Positions 10,781 to 23,760 are shown, numbered from the stretch's first letter. The stretch: 64,000 bases of DNA from Gigaspora margarita (GCA_009809945.1 WTPW01004586.1:104043-168042); one strand, 5' to 3'. A program made the numbers and translations. The notes: generated by a model from the letters alone, not told the origin.

Positions 10781-13145
10781 CATCTTATTTAGTTTTTTTT
10801 TGATATTATTGAGTTACTGTAAAAAAATTTTATTACAGAATTTAATAGCTATTGTAAATAGTCTAGCAAATGTGATTAATTTAATTTGTATCGAAATTCT
10901 TATTTCTATATATAATAATTAAATTTTGAATTTGTATTAAATTGCTATTTTTATTATGAATTACTATAGAAATATTGTTACAAAATTTACTCTTATAGAG
11001 AATACGTATATAATGTTATTTTGCATAGTAATTATCTTGTTTCTATGTAATTAAAATTGAGTTAGTTGTATTTAAATTATTGAGATTTCTACTATAAAAA
11101 ATCATGTCTCTGAACTTACAGTATGTGATTAAATCGGTTTGTATTAGAATTATCATGATTTCCACTATAAAAACTTCTGCTATAGCTTATTTGCTTCTCT
11201 GATAATTATAATACATAGTTAAAATTGAGTATTAGAATTATTATAATTTCTACACTGAGTTGCTCTAAACAAAGTATATATGATTGAGCATTAGAATTAT
11301 GATTTCTATATATTCAAGTTGAGTTAGTTTTAATTTCTAGTATAGAAAATTCTATTACAGAACTTGCTTTCCAGGTAATCACAATATATGGTCAAGGATG
11401 AGTTAGTTTATATAAGAATTATTGTGATTTCGACTATAAAAAAATTTGTTAGTATTTATATACTGCTTGATGACTACTATAGTTTGTTTATATTGGAATT
11501 CTGTTACAAAACTTACCATTCTCATGACTACAGTAACGATTAATATTGAGCTAATTTGCATTAGAGTTATCTTGATTTCTATTATATAAAATTTTGTTAC
11601 AGAACTTATTCGCTATTTTAGTGACTAACTGTATGTGTTAGTTTGTACTAGAATTATTCTGAATTCTTTTTCTATAAAGAATTTTGTTACAGAACTTACT
11701 CTTTATTCCAGTAACCAAAGTATGTAGTAAGTTTGTTTGTATTGGTATTATCGTGATTTCGATTTGAGTTAGTTTGTTATTGATTTCTATAATGAATTAC
11801 TGCAAAAAATTCTGTTATGAAACTTAACATTCCAGTAACTACTGTAGTGGTTAAGATTGAGCTAATTTGCATTAAAATTATCTTGTTTCTTATTTTACAA
11901 AATACTGTCACTATTTCAATGACTACACAGTGCATCTGGAATTATATTTTAACTATAATAAAAGAATTTTTTTACAAAACTTACACCCTGCTCCCAGTAA
12001 CCTGAGTAAGTAATAAAGTTTGTTTGTATTAGAATTATTGCAATTTCTATGTATTTAAGATTGATTATTGGAATTATTGTGTGATTTCTATCATGAATTA
12101 TAGTAAAAAAATTCTGTCACAAAACCTACAATTCTTGTGACTACAACAATAATTAAAGATTGAACAAATTTGTATTAAGAATCATCTTGATTTCTATTAT
12201 ACAAAATTTCTGTTACAAAATTTATTCACTATTTTAGTAACCACACAATATGTGTTAGTTTATACTGGAATTATCGTGAATTCTTTCATCTATAAAGAAT
12301 TTTGTTACAGAACTTACTCCCTATTCCAGTAACCAAAGTATTAGTAAGTTTGTTTGTATTGGTATTATCATGGCTTCTATAGAGTTAATATTGAGTTAGT
12401 ATGTTATTAAATTATTGTGATTTCTATAATAAATTACTGTAAATAATTCTGTTATGAAACTTATTATTCTGGTAACTACTGTAGCAGTTAAGATCAGGCT
12501 AATTTGCATTAAAATTATCTTGATTCTATTGTACAAAATACTGTTACAAAGCTTATTCACTATTTTAGTGACTACACAGTATGTCTGGAATTATTATGAT
12601 TTTTATTTTAACTATAATAAAGTATTTTGATACAAAACTTATACTCTATTTCCAGTAATCAAAGTATGTAGTAAAGTTTTTTGTATTAAAATTATCACAA
12701 TTTCTATGTATTTAAGATTGATTACTGGAATTATTGTGTGATTTCTATCATGAATTACAGCAAAAAACTCTATTACAAAACTTACCATTCTGGTGACTAT
12801 AGTAGCAGTTAAGATTGAACTAATTGCATTAGAATAATCTTGATTTCTATTATACTAAAATCTGTTACAGAACTTATTTGCTATTTCAGTGACATACAGT
12901 ATGTGTTAGTTTGTACTGGAATTATCATGAATTCTTTTATCTATAAAGAATTTTGTTACAGAATTTACTCTCTATCCTAGTAACCAAAGTATATAGTTTA
13001 TACCAAGTATTGTGATTTCTAAAAGATTCTGTTACAAAACTCCTTTGCGATCCTAGTGATCACAGTTGAGTTAGTTTATATTAAAATTATTGTTACTGTA
13101 AAAAAGGTTGTTACAGACTTACTCATTATTCAACAATACAATATT
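10780..13145. repeat. Degenerate satellite-like tandem array
   Basis: Units of about 100-115 bp carry recurring phrases such as TCTGTTACAGAACTTACT, GAGTTAGTTTGTATTAGAAT and TTATTGTGATTTCTA. A higher-order period near 290-330 bp is visible: similar blocks start near 11492, 11803, 12094, 12426 and 12755. No gene is seen. Divergence between units is high, so the array is old. Confidence 0.75.
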
Positions 13146-13191
13146 TAGTTAGAGTCAGTTTTATTAATGAATATTAATTTTTTAAAAAATA

Positions 13192-13270
13192 AGTGCTACA
13201 AAGCAAAAAGCTAAAATCCTGCTTTTAAAAATAAAATTTTAGAAATCAAAGCTTTCACTTTTGTAGCACT
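13192..13270. mobile_element. Small foldback (79 bp)
   Basis: AGTGCTACAAA and TTTGTAGCACT are inverted at the ends. No convincing target duplication. Confidence 0.5.
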
Positions 13271-13918
13271 CAAAAATTATAAATAGATTATATTAAATCC
13301 ATGCATAAGACTATACACATTATATGGAATCATAGTAGATACAGATTTGGCAATCATATAGAAGATCAATAATGTTGCAATAGTTACAAATTTTGAGAAT
13401 ATCATAATAACTACATATTAAAGAATTCAGAATGCCATAATGCACAGATAACTACTTAAAATGGTTAATGGATGAACTCTGAATTAGATAGAAGAGAAAG
13501 AGTTAAGTAGAATTAGTTTGTATTAGAACTATTGTGATTTCTAAGTTACTATAAAAATTCTGTTAGCAGTTATTGTAAAAATCATATTACAAAACTTATT
13601 ATTCTGGTGATATACAGGATGTGGTTTACTAACATCTTAATTTTATATATTGATGATCACTTTATGATGACATTAAAGTGAATAATCAAAATGTTGCAAT
13701 AATTTTAGATAATTACAGAAATGTTGTAATAATTACTCATTTACATATATTTGTAAGTTTTTTCTACATTCAGGTCACATTTTTTGATATATATGAAATG
13801 TAATAAGGTAGACGTAATGGATAAGGTAAATGCAAAAGTATTTTGCATTTAGTCTCATTATAAAAATATGAATTAATTTAATAATTGTTTCATTACAATG
13901 CATTCTATAACATATTTA
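13271..13918. other. AT-rich intergenic DNA
   Basis: No gene seen. Around 13510-13620 phrases of the array (TGTGATTTCTA, ATTACAAAACTTAT) recur, so it may be the array's decayed margin. Confidence 0.5.
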
Positions 13919-15071
13919 ATTGATAATCCGCCTGTCAACTAGAGAGTGACAAAATGTGGTGTGTTTCCATCTAAATTTTTTTCTTATTAAGTTAATGATA
14001 TATGTCCACAAATTGAAAGTTGTAGAGCTCATCAAGATGCATCTAACAGTGGTTAGATTATCCAAATCAGCTCAGTGGATGGCGAGATATCATCAAAAAA
14101 CAATTGGGTGACTATATAAAATCCAGTGATAGAGATTATATATGAAAATTACTATAGGCAAAATGTGGCGTGCCTCTATCTAAAAGTTTTTTCTTACTAA
14201 GTTAATGATATATGTCCACTAATTGAAAGTTGTAGAGCTCATTGAGACGCATCTAATAGTGGTTAGATTATCCAAATCGGCCTAGTGAATGGCAAGATAT
14301 CGTCAAAAAACGATTGGCCAACCATATAAAATTTCTATATAAACAATGTTTGTTTATATAGAGATTTTATATAGTCGGCCAATAGTTTTTTGATGATATC
14401 TTGCCATCTACTAGGCTGATTTGGATGATATAACCACTATTAGATGCATTTCAATGAGCTCTACAACTTTATTAGTGGACATGTATCATTAACTTAGTAA
14501 GAAAAAAACATTTAGATGGAAGTACTCCACATTTCACCTATAGTGATTTTCATATATTATCTCTGTCACAGGATTTTATTAGGGTTCCTCAAATTCAAAT
14601 CAAATCAAATATTGGGTTAATTTGAGTTTGATCAAATCAAATTGACCCTGATTTGAATTTGATTTGATTCAAACATTTGGATTTGAATTTGATTTAAATT
14701 TGAATTTTTAATAGTAATTTTCAAATCAAATCAAAATATTTGTCAAATCAAATCAAATTTGGCCAGATTTGAATTTGATCAAATCAAATATAGTCAAATT
14801 TGAATTTGAATTTGATCAAATATTTGATTCAAATATTTGAAGATCAAATCAAATTGCGGAAACCTAGATTTTATATAGTTGCCCAATTATTTTTTGATAA
14901 TATCTCACCATCCACTAGGCCGATTTGGATGATCTAACCACCGTTAGATGCATCTCGACGCACTTTACAACTTTTAATTAGTGAACATATATCATTAACT
15001 TAATAAAAAAAAATTTTAGATGAAAGCATGCCACATTTTGTCACTTTCTAGTTGACAGGCAGATTATCAAT
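13919..15071. mobile_element. Nested foldback elements
   Basis: The outer arms (13919-about 14125 and about 14867-15071) are inverted, with ends TTGATAATCCGCCTGTCAAC and its near complement. Inside is a second inverted pair of the same family (about 14130-14340 and 14345-14571). A hAT MITE (14580-14866) sits at the junction. All four arms contain the core discussed in the findings (GTAGAGCTCAT... CCAAATC... AGATATC). There is no coding sequence. Confidence 0.85.
14580..14866. mobile_element. hAT MITE (287 bp), AAATCAAAT-rich
   Basis: Ends TAGGGTTCC / GGAAACCTA; the 8-bp target GATTTTAT is duplicated exactly at 14572-14579 and 14867-14874. The interior is made of AAATCAAATTTGAATTTGA-type words. 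Confidence 0.9.
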
Positions 15072-15409
15072 TAATTAGTTCAACACTGAAAGACTAATAA
15101 TAAAAAAAAACATTTTTTTATAGTAGTCATCATGTATTTTAATTGAGACAAAAACCTGTTAAAGTGATGTTTGGTTAAACATTTCTTATGTTTTTATATA
15201 GCTGCATAAATAAAATGTCAAAACGCATAGTTCTTGGTTATAGCAAATTAAAAATATTAAAGCGCACAGACCCAAAGTTCCCACAATTATTTTTGTTTAG
15301 AAGTTTCCAAAATCAGTTGCAGCCAATCAAAAACGTTTAAATGAACAAACACAAAATTAGGTGGTAGAGATTTGCTATTTTTACTACCTAATTATAGTCT
15401 AGCTACTGT

Positions 15410-16430
15410 AATTTCCTAAAAATAAGCTACCTTTTTTTGGGGATGGCTAAAGCCTTGTACCCCGTTAAAGTTTATTTTTGATGTATTTAAGATTAGCAGA
15501 TTATATAGATATCAAGAATGCAATTTATGCAGTATGTAAATCAATATATAAAGGTACAAGGCTTTAGATGACCCTTTTTTTGGGCAAAAAGTTATATAGG
15601 CTAGTGCAAAAATGTAGATACACGACAGCTAAAAATTTACATTGTCTACATATAAAAGTTTTTATATACAAGCTATTTATTTACAATTTTTTTATACCAA
15701 ATAAAGTAGGTTTTGAGCTATCTTTTAATATATTTTTTATTATTATTTTATAAACATTTTATTGATAATAAATTTTTAAAAAATTCAATATTTTCTTTAA
15801 AAAAAACAAAAAAAAAGTATTCTTTTCAGAAAAAAATTATTTTCGCCACCAATATGCAACATCATAAGTTTAAATTTATTTAGTAGATTGCTATATATAT
15901 GCTAAATATATAGTTAAGGTTTTAGCTTAATTGGATTAGCAGTTATTAAAATATAACTTTTTAAAATTTATTATCAATTTACTATATAAATGCAAAAATT
16001 GCGCAAAATTTACTATAGTAATTTAGTAAATTGATAATAAATTTTAAAAATTCATATCTTAACATCTAATGATTCAATTAAGCTAAAATTTTAACTGCAT
16101 ATTCAGCATGTTTGTAGTAATGTGCTTGCATAGTACAAACTCTTAAGGTTGCATATTGGTAGCGAAAATAATTTTTTTCTGAAAAGAATAATTTTTTTAA
16201 AAAAAAATTGAATTTTTTAAAAAAATTATTACTCAATAAAATTTATATAAAATAATAATAAAAAATATATTAAAAGATAGCTCAAACCCTACTTTATTTG
16301 GTATAAAAAAATTGTAAATAAATAACTTGTATATAAAACTTTTATATGTAGACAATATAAACTTTTAGCTGTCATGTATCTACATTTTTACACTGGCCCA
16401 TACAAAAAATTGGGGTAGTTTATTTTCAGG
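15410..16430. mobile_element. Foldback element, arms about 400 bp
   Basis: About 15590-15990 is inverted in about 16000-16415, with the centre near 15998. Both arms contain AATATGCAAC next to a GCGAAAATAAT-like phrase and TATGTAGACAAT-type ends. The outer flanks carry AAAATAAGCTACC / GGTAGTTTATTTT, the terminal phrase of the family also seen at about 16430-16885 and 40968-42025. No gene. Confidence 0.75.
15450..15564. mobile_element. 115-bp MITE with TA duplication
   Basis: Inverted ends AAGCCTTGTACC / GGTACAAGGCTT with TA at 15448-15449 and 15565-15566. It is inserted in one arm of the surrounding foldback; the other arm lacks it. Confidence 0.75.
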
Positions 16431-16885
16431 TAAAATCAATTTTTGGCCAATCACAGAAAGTTGCTACATAGTAAAGTCCAAATTTTACTATAAAATCGAT
16501 TAATATCGCTTAAATAAACTTATTTGGAAGGTCAAAATACACTTATTCTAAAATTTTTATCAATATTGGTGAACTTTTTATTATTTAACTTTTAATTTTT
16601 ACTTTTATCGAATATATTTTTTTAAAAAATTTTAATTTTTTTGCTGAACATAAAATTCAAAAGTCAAGTAATAAAAAGTTCTCCGCTCTTGACAAAAATT
16701 TCAGAGTATGTGTATATTAATCTTTTAAATAAGTTTACTTAAGTGACTTTAATCAATTTATATAATAAAATATGGACTTTACTATGTAGCAACTATTGTT
16801 AATTGTAGGGTAGCTTATTTTTGGGTTAAAGACATTTTGGAGTTTTTTGACCAAAAGAGGAGATAGCTTATTTTTGAAGGTAGCT
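16430..16885. mobile_element. Foldback of the AAGCTACC family
   Basis: CATAGTAAAGTCCAAATTTTA near 16475 is inverted as ATATGGACTTTACTATG near 16770, and the GAACTTTTTATTATTTAACTT region near 16570 is inverted near 16675. Ends carry GGTAGCTTATTTTTGG-type sequence. Confidence 0.7.
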
Positions 16886-17905
16886 TATTTTGGAAAAAAT
16901 ATAGTACTTTTGTTATTTCAAATTCTATACAAATAAAAATTTAATGCAGTATTGATTTTAGAAAAAAAATAAAATTCAAAAAGATATTTATTATACTCAA
17001 AATATTATTAAATTCAATTACATAAATATTGAATCTAGCTTCTCTATTTTATTTTTAAGTTTTAGTCCAATTTTAGTTTAATGCTATCTCTGCAGTTTTT
17101 TTAAAAGAATTAGAATAGTAATAAAAAAATTAGATTGATAATAAATAAAAGAGCAAAACAGAAATATCTAGTACTTATTTTTAAAGAACTAAACAATAAC
17201 TAACTAAAAGTTAATCTATTTGAAATCCTGCAATAAAGAAGACTTCAAGTAGATTTAAAAAAGAAAACCAAGTTAGAAAAAGTAACTAGGTATAAAAAAA
17301 AAAAATAATAAACCTTATACTCCTATAATAAACACCAATAAAATCTATTAATCCAAGTCAAAATCTAAAAAAGAGCATAAGTTAAAAAATAAAAAATTAT
17401 TTTTTTAAAAAAATAGTACTAGCCTAGCAATAAGAAGAAAAAATGCCAATTTTTTTGAAAAAATAGAAAATTTAAAGCAATTATTAACAAAAATATTAAA
17501 TAAAAAATAATGCATTCAGGTAACATTAAAGACCCTGAATGCATTAATATATAATGCCAATATAAGACTACTATAATAAATGCAGCACAGTAAATTAAAT
17601 TTAAAAAAAATATAAAAAAGCCTAAGTCCACTCAAAAATGCATGTCAATTATTGCAAATGGCATTTTCCATAAAAATCGTGCATATAAATTGGATCATAT
17701 AAACTGATAAAATAAGTTTTAAAACTTTTATTAAAGCAGTTATATTTAAAGTAAATTTAGATAAACAATTAAATATTACTAGTGGATATTTTAAATTCTA
17801 GCCTCATTTTTTTTAGAAAATAAATATAATTAATGTAGATAAAATATTACAAATATTAAAAAAAATAAAAATAAAATTATAATAAATTTGATTTTTGTGT
17901 TCATA
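16886..17905. other. AT-rich stretch, no gene
   Basis: Very low GC and homopolymer runs. The only structure is GCATTCAGG ... CCTGAATGC at about 17513-17543. No terminal repeat for the virus-like element was recognised here. Confidence 0.5.
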
Positions 17906-17909
17906 GAAT

Positions 17910-18665
17910 ATCTAAAAATGGTTCCTAGATATTATTTTTGTATTTATATCTCCACATGTACTCTTTAAGATAAGGTTCAATGATTCTAGCCCTTTTTTTA
18001 CTTTTTATAATTAAAAGTTTAATGCATACCAAGTACCTTCTATTGTATTTGTATAAATCTTTTTAATTTTTTGCTGTAGAGTATAATATTTAGAATAATT
18101 AATACAGATATGCTTTATATTTAAGCTTTCAAGATTATTGTAACCTTTTCAAGAATCACTATATACCATAGAATCTGGTCTTATATGTTTTTTAATAAAC
18201 TGATAAAGAGTTGCATAATTACAATTTCTAACAACCTCAAAATAACATTTCTTATTTCCATTTCTTTCTTTGATTCCCACGACCCAGAAATTTTCAAATT
18301 TAGACTCATCTATCTCAACAATAACTCTATTACCACCCAATACTTCATCTTTTTCTATTAAAGAACTAATTATGATATTACAAAAAATTTTATAATAATC
18401 ACAAATGTATCTTTAGAAAATTATGTAATATTTTGAGTTTCTTTGCAACAAATTTTAGTCAACTATAAATATGCTAAAAATAAAATTTCATTACAGTATA
18501 TGTGATGCTTTGAGAAAAAGAATCTTTATATATCAATATTGATTGTCTACATTTTAGATTAATACATCTAAATGTTTTTTGGTATTGGTATAGATTATGA
18601 TTGCATAGATTGCAAGAAGTTGGTTGGTTTATTAACTTTTTTTTAAATAAATAATCAATACACAT
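17910..18665 (-). pseudogene. Merlin / IS1595-type (ISXO2-like) DDE transposase remnant
   Basis: Read on the minus strand from 18665: a zinc-ribbon N-terminus (CNLCNHNLY ... CINLKC, about 18610-18540), then the catalytic part with VIVEIDESKF (18320 region) and MVYSDS (about 18152), then TNTIEGTWYALN (about 18030) and a C-terminal YLKEYMWRYKY (about 17950). This order matches ISXO2/IS1595 transposases and their eukaryotic kin, Merlin. Its position at the edge of the virus-like block suggests it could be that element's integration enzyme, but an independent Merlin copy cannot be excluded because no inverted ends were found. It is broken. Confidence 0.7.
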
Positions 18666-18779
18666 ATTTTCATTAAAAAAGTATTCATTTAATTGATGAA
18701 TTGATGGAATTATTTTTTTTAAAAAAAATTATAAATCAAGTCTCTATATATTTTTATTTATAATTTGAAAATAAAATTA

Positions 18780-19265
18780 AAATTCAAATACATCTCTTAA
18801 AATTTTATGAGAACTAATTTATTTCTATCTTCAAAAGACAATGTATAAAATAAATTATTTCTTTTCCAAAAACCAACATGTAAATTAAATTTATAAATAA
18901 ATCATTTCTTCTTCTCTAAGATATATTATAAAATAATTTTCTTCAAGTTGTTCAATAAGTTGAACCAATAAGCCAACAAAATTCTCTCACTCACAATCAC
19001 GTAACTCTTCCAATTTTTGGGAATATTCTTGAGTCTTCTCAGAATTATTTACAAAATCATAATATTCATAATATATTTTCATTTGTGAAAAATATTTTTC
19101 ATTATTATTAATCTGAACTTCAACCACTTGTTTAAATTTACAATAGTTTTATGAGATCTCTAAAAATAAAGACTGATAATGTTTAGGTTGGTCAAGATTT
19201 TGGGTAAATAATTCTTTTATAATTTTATCTTCAAATACTTCAGTTTCTTCAGAAATAAATTATTG
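18780..19265 (-). pseudogene. Unrecognised ORF remnant of the virus-like element
   Basis: On the minus strand an acidic coding-like stretch (FISEETEVFEDKIIKELF at the upstream end, then QKLEELRDCE and LIEQLEENYFIIYLREE) stands out from the surrounding AT-rich DNA. I recognise no domain; glutamate-rich helices suggest a coiled coil. It is broken. Confidence 0.35.
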
Positions 19266-19639
19266 TTTGTTATATATATATATATTTTTTTTTTTAAATA
19301 AAAGACCTCTTTATAAATATACCAATTATTGGAAAAACTTTTTTAAAAAAATTTTTTTTTAAAAAAAAAATTAAATAATAAATAAAACTACTAAAGAAAA
19401 AACACGTAAAAAACTTGTTTATTAACTAAGATTTTATATTCCAAATATAGATTTTTTTATTAATACATGATTTAATTTTCAATAAATTTATTGATTATTA
19501 TATTATTTTTATTATCACAATAACTAAATAACAATATAAATGGAATGAAATTCTATCTAACTAAAAATAAAAGACAACTAAAAATTTAAATAACAAGAAA
19601 TTAAAATTACAAATTTTCTAATACAACTAAAATTTTTAC

Positions 19640-19830
19640 TATATAAAAATGCTTTTTCCAAAAGATTCATTAAAAAACAAACTTTTATTATCCCCAAATT
19701 AAAAAGGGTTAAACCCCAAACTGAAGAATTCAAAACAAAAGAATGGCTCTATGAAGAATTTGTTTGGGAAAATAGTAACTCTACTCCTTTTAATAAAGTA
19801 GATAAACAAAATAATAAAGATCTACTTTAG
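19640..19830 (+). pseudogene. Unrecognised ORF remnant
   Basis: Coding-like stretch with basic then mixed residues (SKRFIKKQTFIIPKLKRVK, then TKEWLYEEFVWEN). Family unknown; it is the first plus-strand reading of the virus-like element and is broken. Confidence 0.3.
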
Positions 19831-20074
19831 AACAATCCATGGAGTTGCTAGTTTGTGAAGAAGTAAAACCTCCACACCAAATAGAAATACAAGAAACATT
19901 CTATTAATTCTCAACAAACTGTAATTGAAGAAAATAATTCAGTTAATAAATTTTTTTTTAAATATACTTTTATTTTTTATTATTGTTATTCCATATTTTT
20001 TTATTTATATATTTTTCTTTATTATATTGTATTATAATTTTCAAGAGATACTTATTAGACTTTAGATTTTTAAC

Positions 20075-20500
20075 AGATGGTTTTGTTTATGAGTCAGATT
20101 CCTTAAAAATTAATTTCACACAAACTACATTAGTTCTTGGTTTAGAGGTTATGATGGATATAATATTGAAGAAACAACCAAAGATTTAGTATCTGGTAAA
20201 TTGAACCCAAAAAATTTACCAATTATTAGAGTTTGCATTATAAATAGAGAATTTTTCTTAGCAGATAATAGAAGGTTATATTGTCTTAAGAAAGCTGTTC
20301 AAAATGAAGCAAAGATTAATAAAGTGCCAGTAAAAATTGTAAGAGAAACAGATAAAAAAGCTAGGTTTAAATAGAAAATAAATAGAAGTCTTATAGTTAT
20401 ACCTAATACAAATTGGTCTAATGTAATAGTTTTAGATTATGCCCATGCTAGTCATGCAATAGATAAATTTGGAAAATCATATGATATTTGTAATTAACTT
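20075..20500 (+). pseudogene. DNRRL-motif protein remnant
   Basis: The stretch LNPKNLPIIRVCIINREFF followed by LADNRRLYCLKKA and VPVKIVRE resembles small proteins in which a beta-strand, an aspartate-asparagine-arginine-arginine motif and a helix recur, superficially like the ParB-type N-terminal fold (I.V...G.....DNRRL..). The role in a virus-like element is unknown; nuclease or DNA-binding activity is only a guess. Broken. Confidence 0.4.
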
Positions 20501-20509
20501 TATTTAATT

Positions 20510-21030
20510 TTATTTGTAAATATTATAATATATCTATTTTTAAATTTGATATCTATTTCAATTTCAAGTAACTTTATCTAATGTTTAATCTTTTAAGTCT
20601 TTTTTGATCTGATAAATGTTTATATTTGATTTAATTAAATGTTAAGTTGATCTTGTTTGTTTTGTTGCTGTTAAGAAGAGATTAAATTTTACAGATCTTT
20701 CTAACAAATGATTTAATAATGAATCTATTTAAGAAATAAATCTTTCTGGAAATATTTTAATTAAAGTACACCAAAACCAAAAAGAATAAACAAATACAAT
20801 AATAATTATAGTTATGAATATAAAATAACTACACAAATCCAAAAAAAATTTTGGAATATATTATTTTAATTATATATTGGTAAATATCATTTTGATATTT
20901 ACCAAATAAAAAATTTGTAAAAAAAAGTCCAATAATGACAGAAAAAATGAGGACAGTATAGAAAATTTTTGAAAACATTTTTAATAATTTTTAATGAGTT
21001 AAAATATTGTTTTAAGTTTTAAAAAGAAAT
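20510..21030. other. AT-rich stretch within the virus-like block
   Basis: No supported reading frame. Confidence 0.4.
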
Positions 21031-21078
21031 GTTGTTTTAGTAATCTTTATTGTTAAGTTTGAAAAGAATATTGATCTG

Positions 21079-21611
21079 ATAAGAGCATTTGAACATTCTT
21101 TTATTTTAGATTTATTTACTGCGGTTTATGCAACCAATATATTTTAAATTCACTGTTTTACTTGATTTGGTAATTTTATAGAAATCATCAATATGCAATA
21201 AAAGAAATAATTCAATTGGTTTATATTATAAACTAAATTTCGTACTTTATTAATAATATAAAATATATATATATAATATAAAAAAATATATAATAATAAT
21301 ATAAAAAATATATATAATAAAAAAAAATAAACTAAAATCAACCAGTAAGAGCATTTGAATGTTCTTTTATCTTAGATTTATTTACTGTAGTTTATACAAC
21401 CAATATATTTTAAATTCACTAATTTTCTTGATTTGGTAATTTTATAAAAATGCATCAATATGCAATAAAAGAAATTATTCAATTGGTTTATATTATAAAT
21501 TAAATCTCATACTTTATTAATAATATAAAAAAATATATATATAATATAAATAAAATATAACAATAATATAAAAAAATATATAATTAAAAAAAATAAACTA
21601 AAATTAACCAA
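21079..21611. repeat. Tandem duplication, about 268-bp unit
   Basis: 21079-21345 and 21348-21611 are near-identical direct copies, starting AAGAGCATTTGAA and ending in an ATATAA-rich stretch followed by AAACTAAAATTAACCA. The first part looks weakly coding on the plus strand (RAFEHSFILDLFTAVYATN). The copies differ by a few substitutions and small length changes. Confidence 0.85.
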
Positions 21612-21789
21612 ATATATTATGAGTTTCTTTTGATTTATCCTTTCTTGAAAAATCAAGAATTTTTTATTGCTACTTCAATTGTTATTTGAACATTATATCT
21701 ATTATTTTAAAATTTGTATCTCAAATATTTGTAAAACATGTATTTTGTCTGATTAATAAATTTTGAGTTCAGTTTACTTGAAATTGATG

Positions 21790-22170
21790 TTATCTTGGTG
21801 TAGCCTCAATTAATTTGTGTTCTGGCGAATATCTAATCTGACCATTTTGAATTCTTTTATCATAAATACCTCCTTTATATTGATTTGTAACTTTGCTATT
21901 ACAATTTAAAATATCATGATATTTACTAGCACACTATGTAACCAACTTATCAATTGTTGAATCTGGTAAAGGATATACAGGTGTTTTAGTATAACATGGT
22001 CCTTTTAGTCTTGGTACTACAACTGTAGTAGGATTTTTATTTCTTCTTGGTCTTGATCTAGGTTGTTTAATTCTACTACTTTTTCTTCTTTTTACTCTTT
22101 GTTGAGCAATCAAATAACTTGTTTCAAATATTAAACAAATTATTAATATTTTAATTATTTAAAGAATTGC
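21790..22170 (-). pseudogene. Small very basic protein remnant
   Basis: Minus-strand reading with AQQRVKRRKSSRIKQPRSRP (about 22110-22050), then VYPLPDSTIDKLVT and KGGIYDKRIQNGQIRYSPEH. The arginine-rich N-terminal half suggests a nucleic-acid-binding core or packaging protein, as in several DNA viruses; this is inference from composition only. Broken. Confidence 0.35.
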
Positions 22171-22570
22171 AACTGCATCCTGTATGTTTTTGTTGTCTTT
22201 TAACCTGCTTGTAATATCTTTTTGATTTACCAATTGATAATCAAGTTACTAATACAAAAATAAAAAAATAAAAATGCATATTTTTTATTTATTTATTTTT
22301 TTTTAAAGTACACTCTTTATATTTATACAAAAAAAAAATATAAATAGACCTTCTATTAAAAAAAAATAAAATTATAAATAAATCAAATCTTAATGATGTT
22401 CTTTTTATTGTAATATTATTAGAAATTATTATAGCATTATCCCTATTAATATTGGGTTGTACTCATTTTTACAAAGATATTTTGAATTTATTTTTATCAA
22501 CAGTTTAAAAGAAATTTTATCAATAGTTATAGCAAAAGCAATTTCATTTTTATTCAATTTATTGATCAAT

Positions 22571-23760
22571 ATCAATAAAAGTGGCTCCAATTAAAACTAG
22601 AAGAAAACTGGTTAAAAAAACTGTAAGAAAATTTAAAAAAAAAACAACTAGAAAAAAAGAAATTAAATCCAAAACAAAAAAAAAAGGCTCCAACAACTAA
22701 AACAACAATAAAAACACCAACAACTAAATTAACAACAACAAAAAAAGAATCAAAAATCAATTGCAACAATACCTGTCGATGTTGTTATACAAAAGAACCA
22801 GGACCTTGTAGTTCAAGTTGCACCTGTTGTTTTAAACCAACAAATAAAAATTACTTTACAGTTGGATTAGAATAAATAGCTACCATACAAGAGAAATTTT
22901 GTCCTCTATTATTAGAAAAAGTTTCAGAAATTGAAAAAGAATGTGGTGTTAAAACATATGCTCTAGAACAAACCAGATTTAATTCTCTAATTTAATGTGT
23001 AAGAAATGTTGTAAATCTTTCAACCCCAGCTATAACAAATGGAGGAGCAAAAACATTGTTATACTTTCCTTCTTATTATTATACAAGTAGTTTGTTATTT
23101 CAAAATATTAAATTTAATAAAATAAATACCAAAAGTAAATACATGTTAGATTTTTATCAAATTTTCAAACTCTCAATTTTTGAAATTTTAATGATAATCT
23201 TTTAGCTACAACTGGAACTAGATTAAATAGATTATGCTTTCCATTATTACAAGCACAAGGAGCAACAGATGCAAATTATAATTTCACTATTAATTCTATA
23301 AAAAAATCATTTCAAATAAGAGGATTAATTTTATAAATAGATTTTACAACTTGTTAATTACCAAATCAAATAGGAGTTTCAGCAAATAGTAGATTACCAA
23401 TTACAACAGTATTTGAAAACATAAGTGATTCTGTTAATAGTCCAGTCTTGCGAAATTTCAATGTTGTTTATAATCAAATACATACAATCAAATGTTCAGA
23501 TTATGATTATGAACAAACAATTTGTTTTAGATATCAAATTAAAAAACAATAGTACATCACTCAATTTTCTCAAAATAATACAACTGGATTTGTTCAATTT
23601 AATTGGTTCGTTACAGTAAATAATCTCAACAAACCTTTAAGATATTTAAAATATATGAGTGATGAAAATAAAAGTACTAGATATGCAGTTGGTTCAGCAT
23701 TTAAACTAGTAAGAGATAATGGTCATTTAAGAGAACCTTGCACTGTTATTTAGAATCAAT
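22571..23760 (+). pseudogene. Capsid-like candidate with Lys/Thr-rich tail
   Basis: Starts after the motif ATCAATAAAA (22571-22580) with a basic tail (RRKLVKKTVRKFKKKTTRKK) and a Thr/Lys linker. A longer part follows, rich in beta-prone and aromatic residues, with phrases such as NNTTGFVQFNWFVTVNN and STRYAVGSAFKLVRDN. A basic N-terminal arm plus a beta-rich domain is the plan of single jelly-roll capsids, but no sequence match is recognised, so the call is tentative. Broken. A structure prediction of the individual fragments would help decide. Confidence 0.3.

Noticed and set aside
15568-15753. 61-codon open frame
   Set aside because: Lies within a foldback arm and its inverted copy; composition-driven.
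17419-17631. 70-codon minus-strand frame resembling a membrane protein
   Set aside because: Hydrophobicity comes from AT-rich codons; no start context, neighbours or homologous motif.
22572-22769. Minus-strand frame opposite the capsid candidate
   Set aside because: It is the shadow of the lysine-rich coding region on the plus strand (Phe/Val runs).
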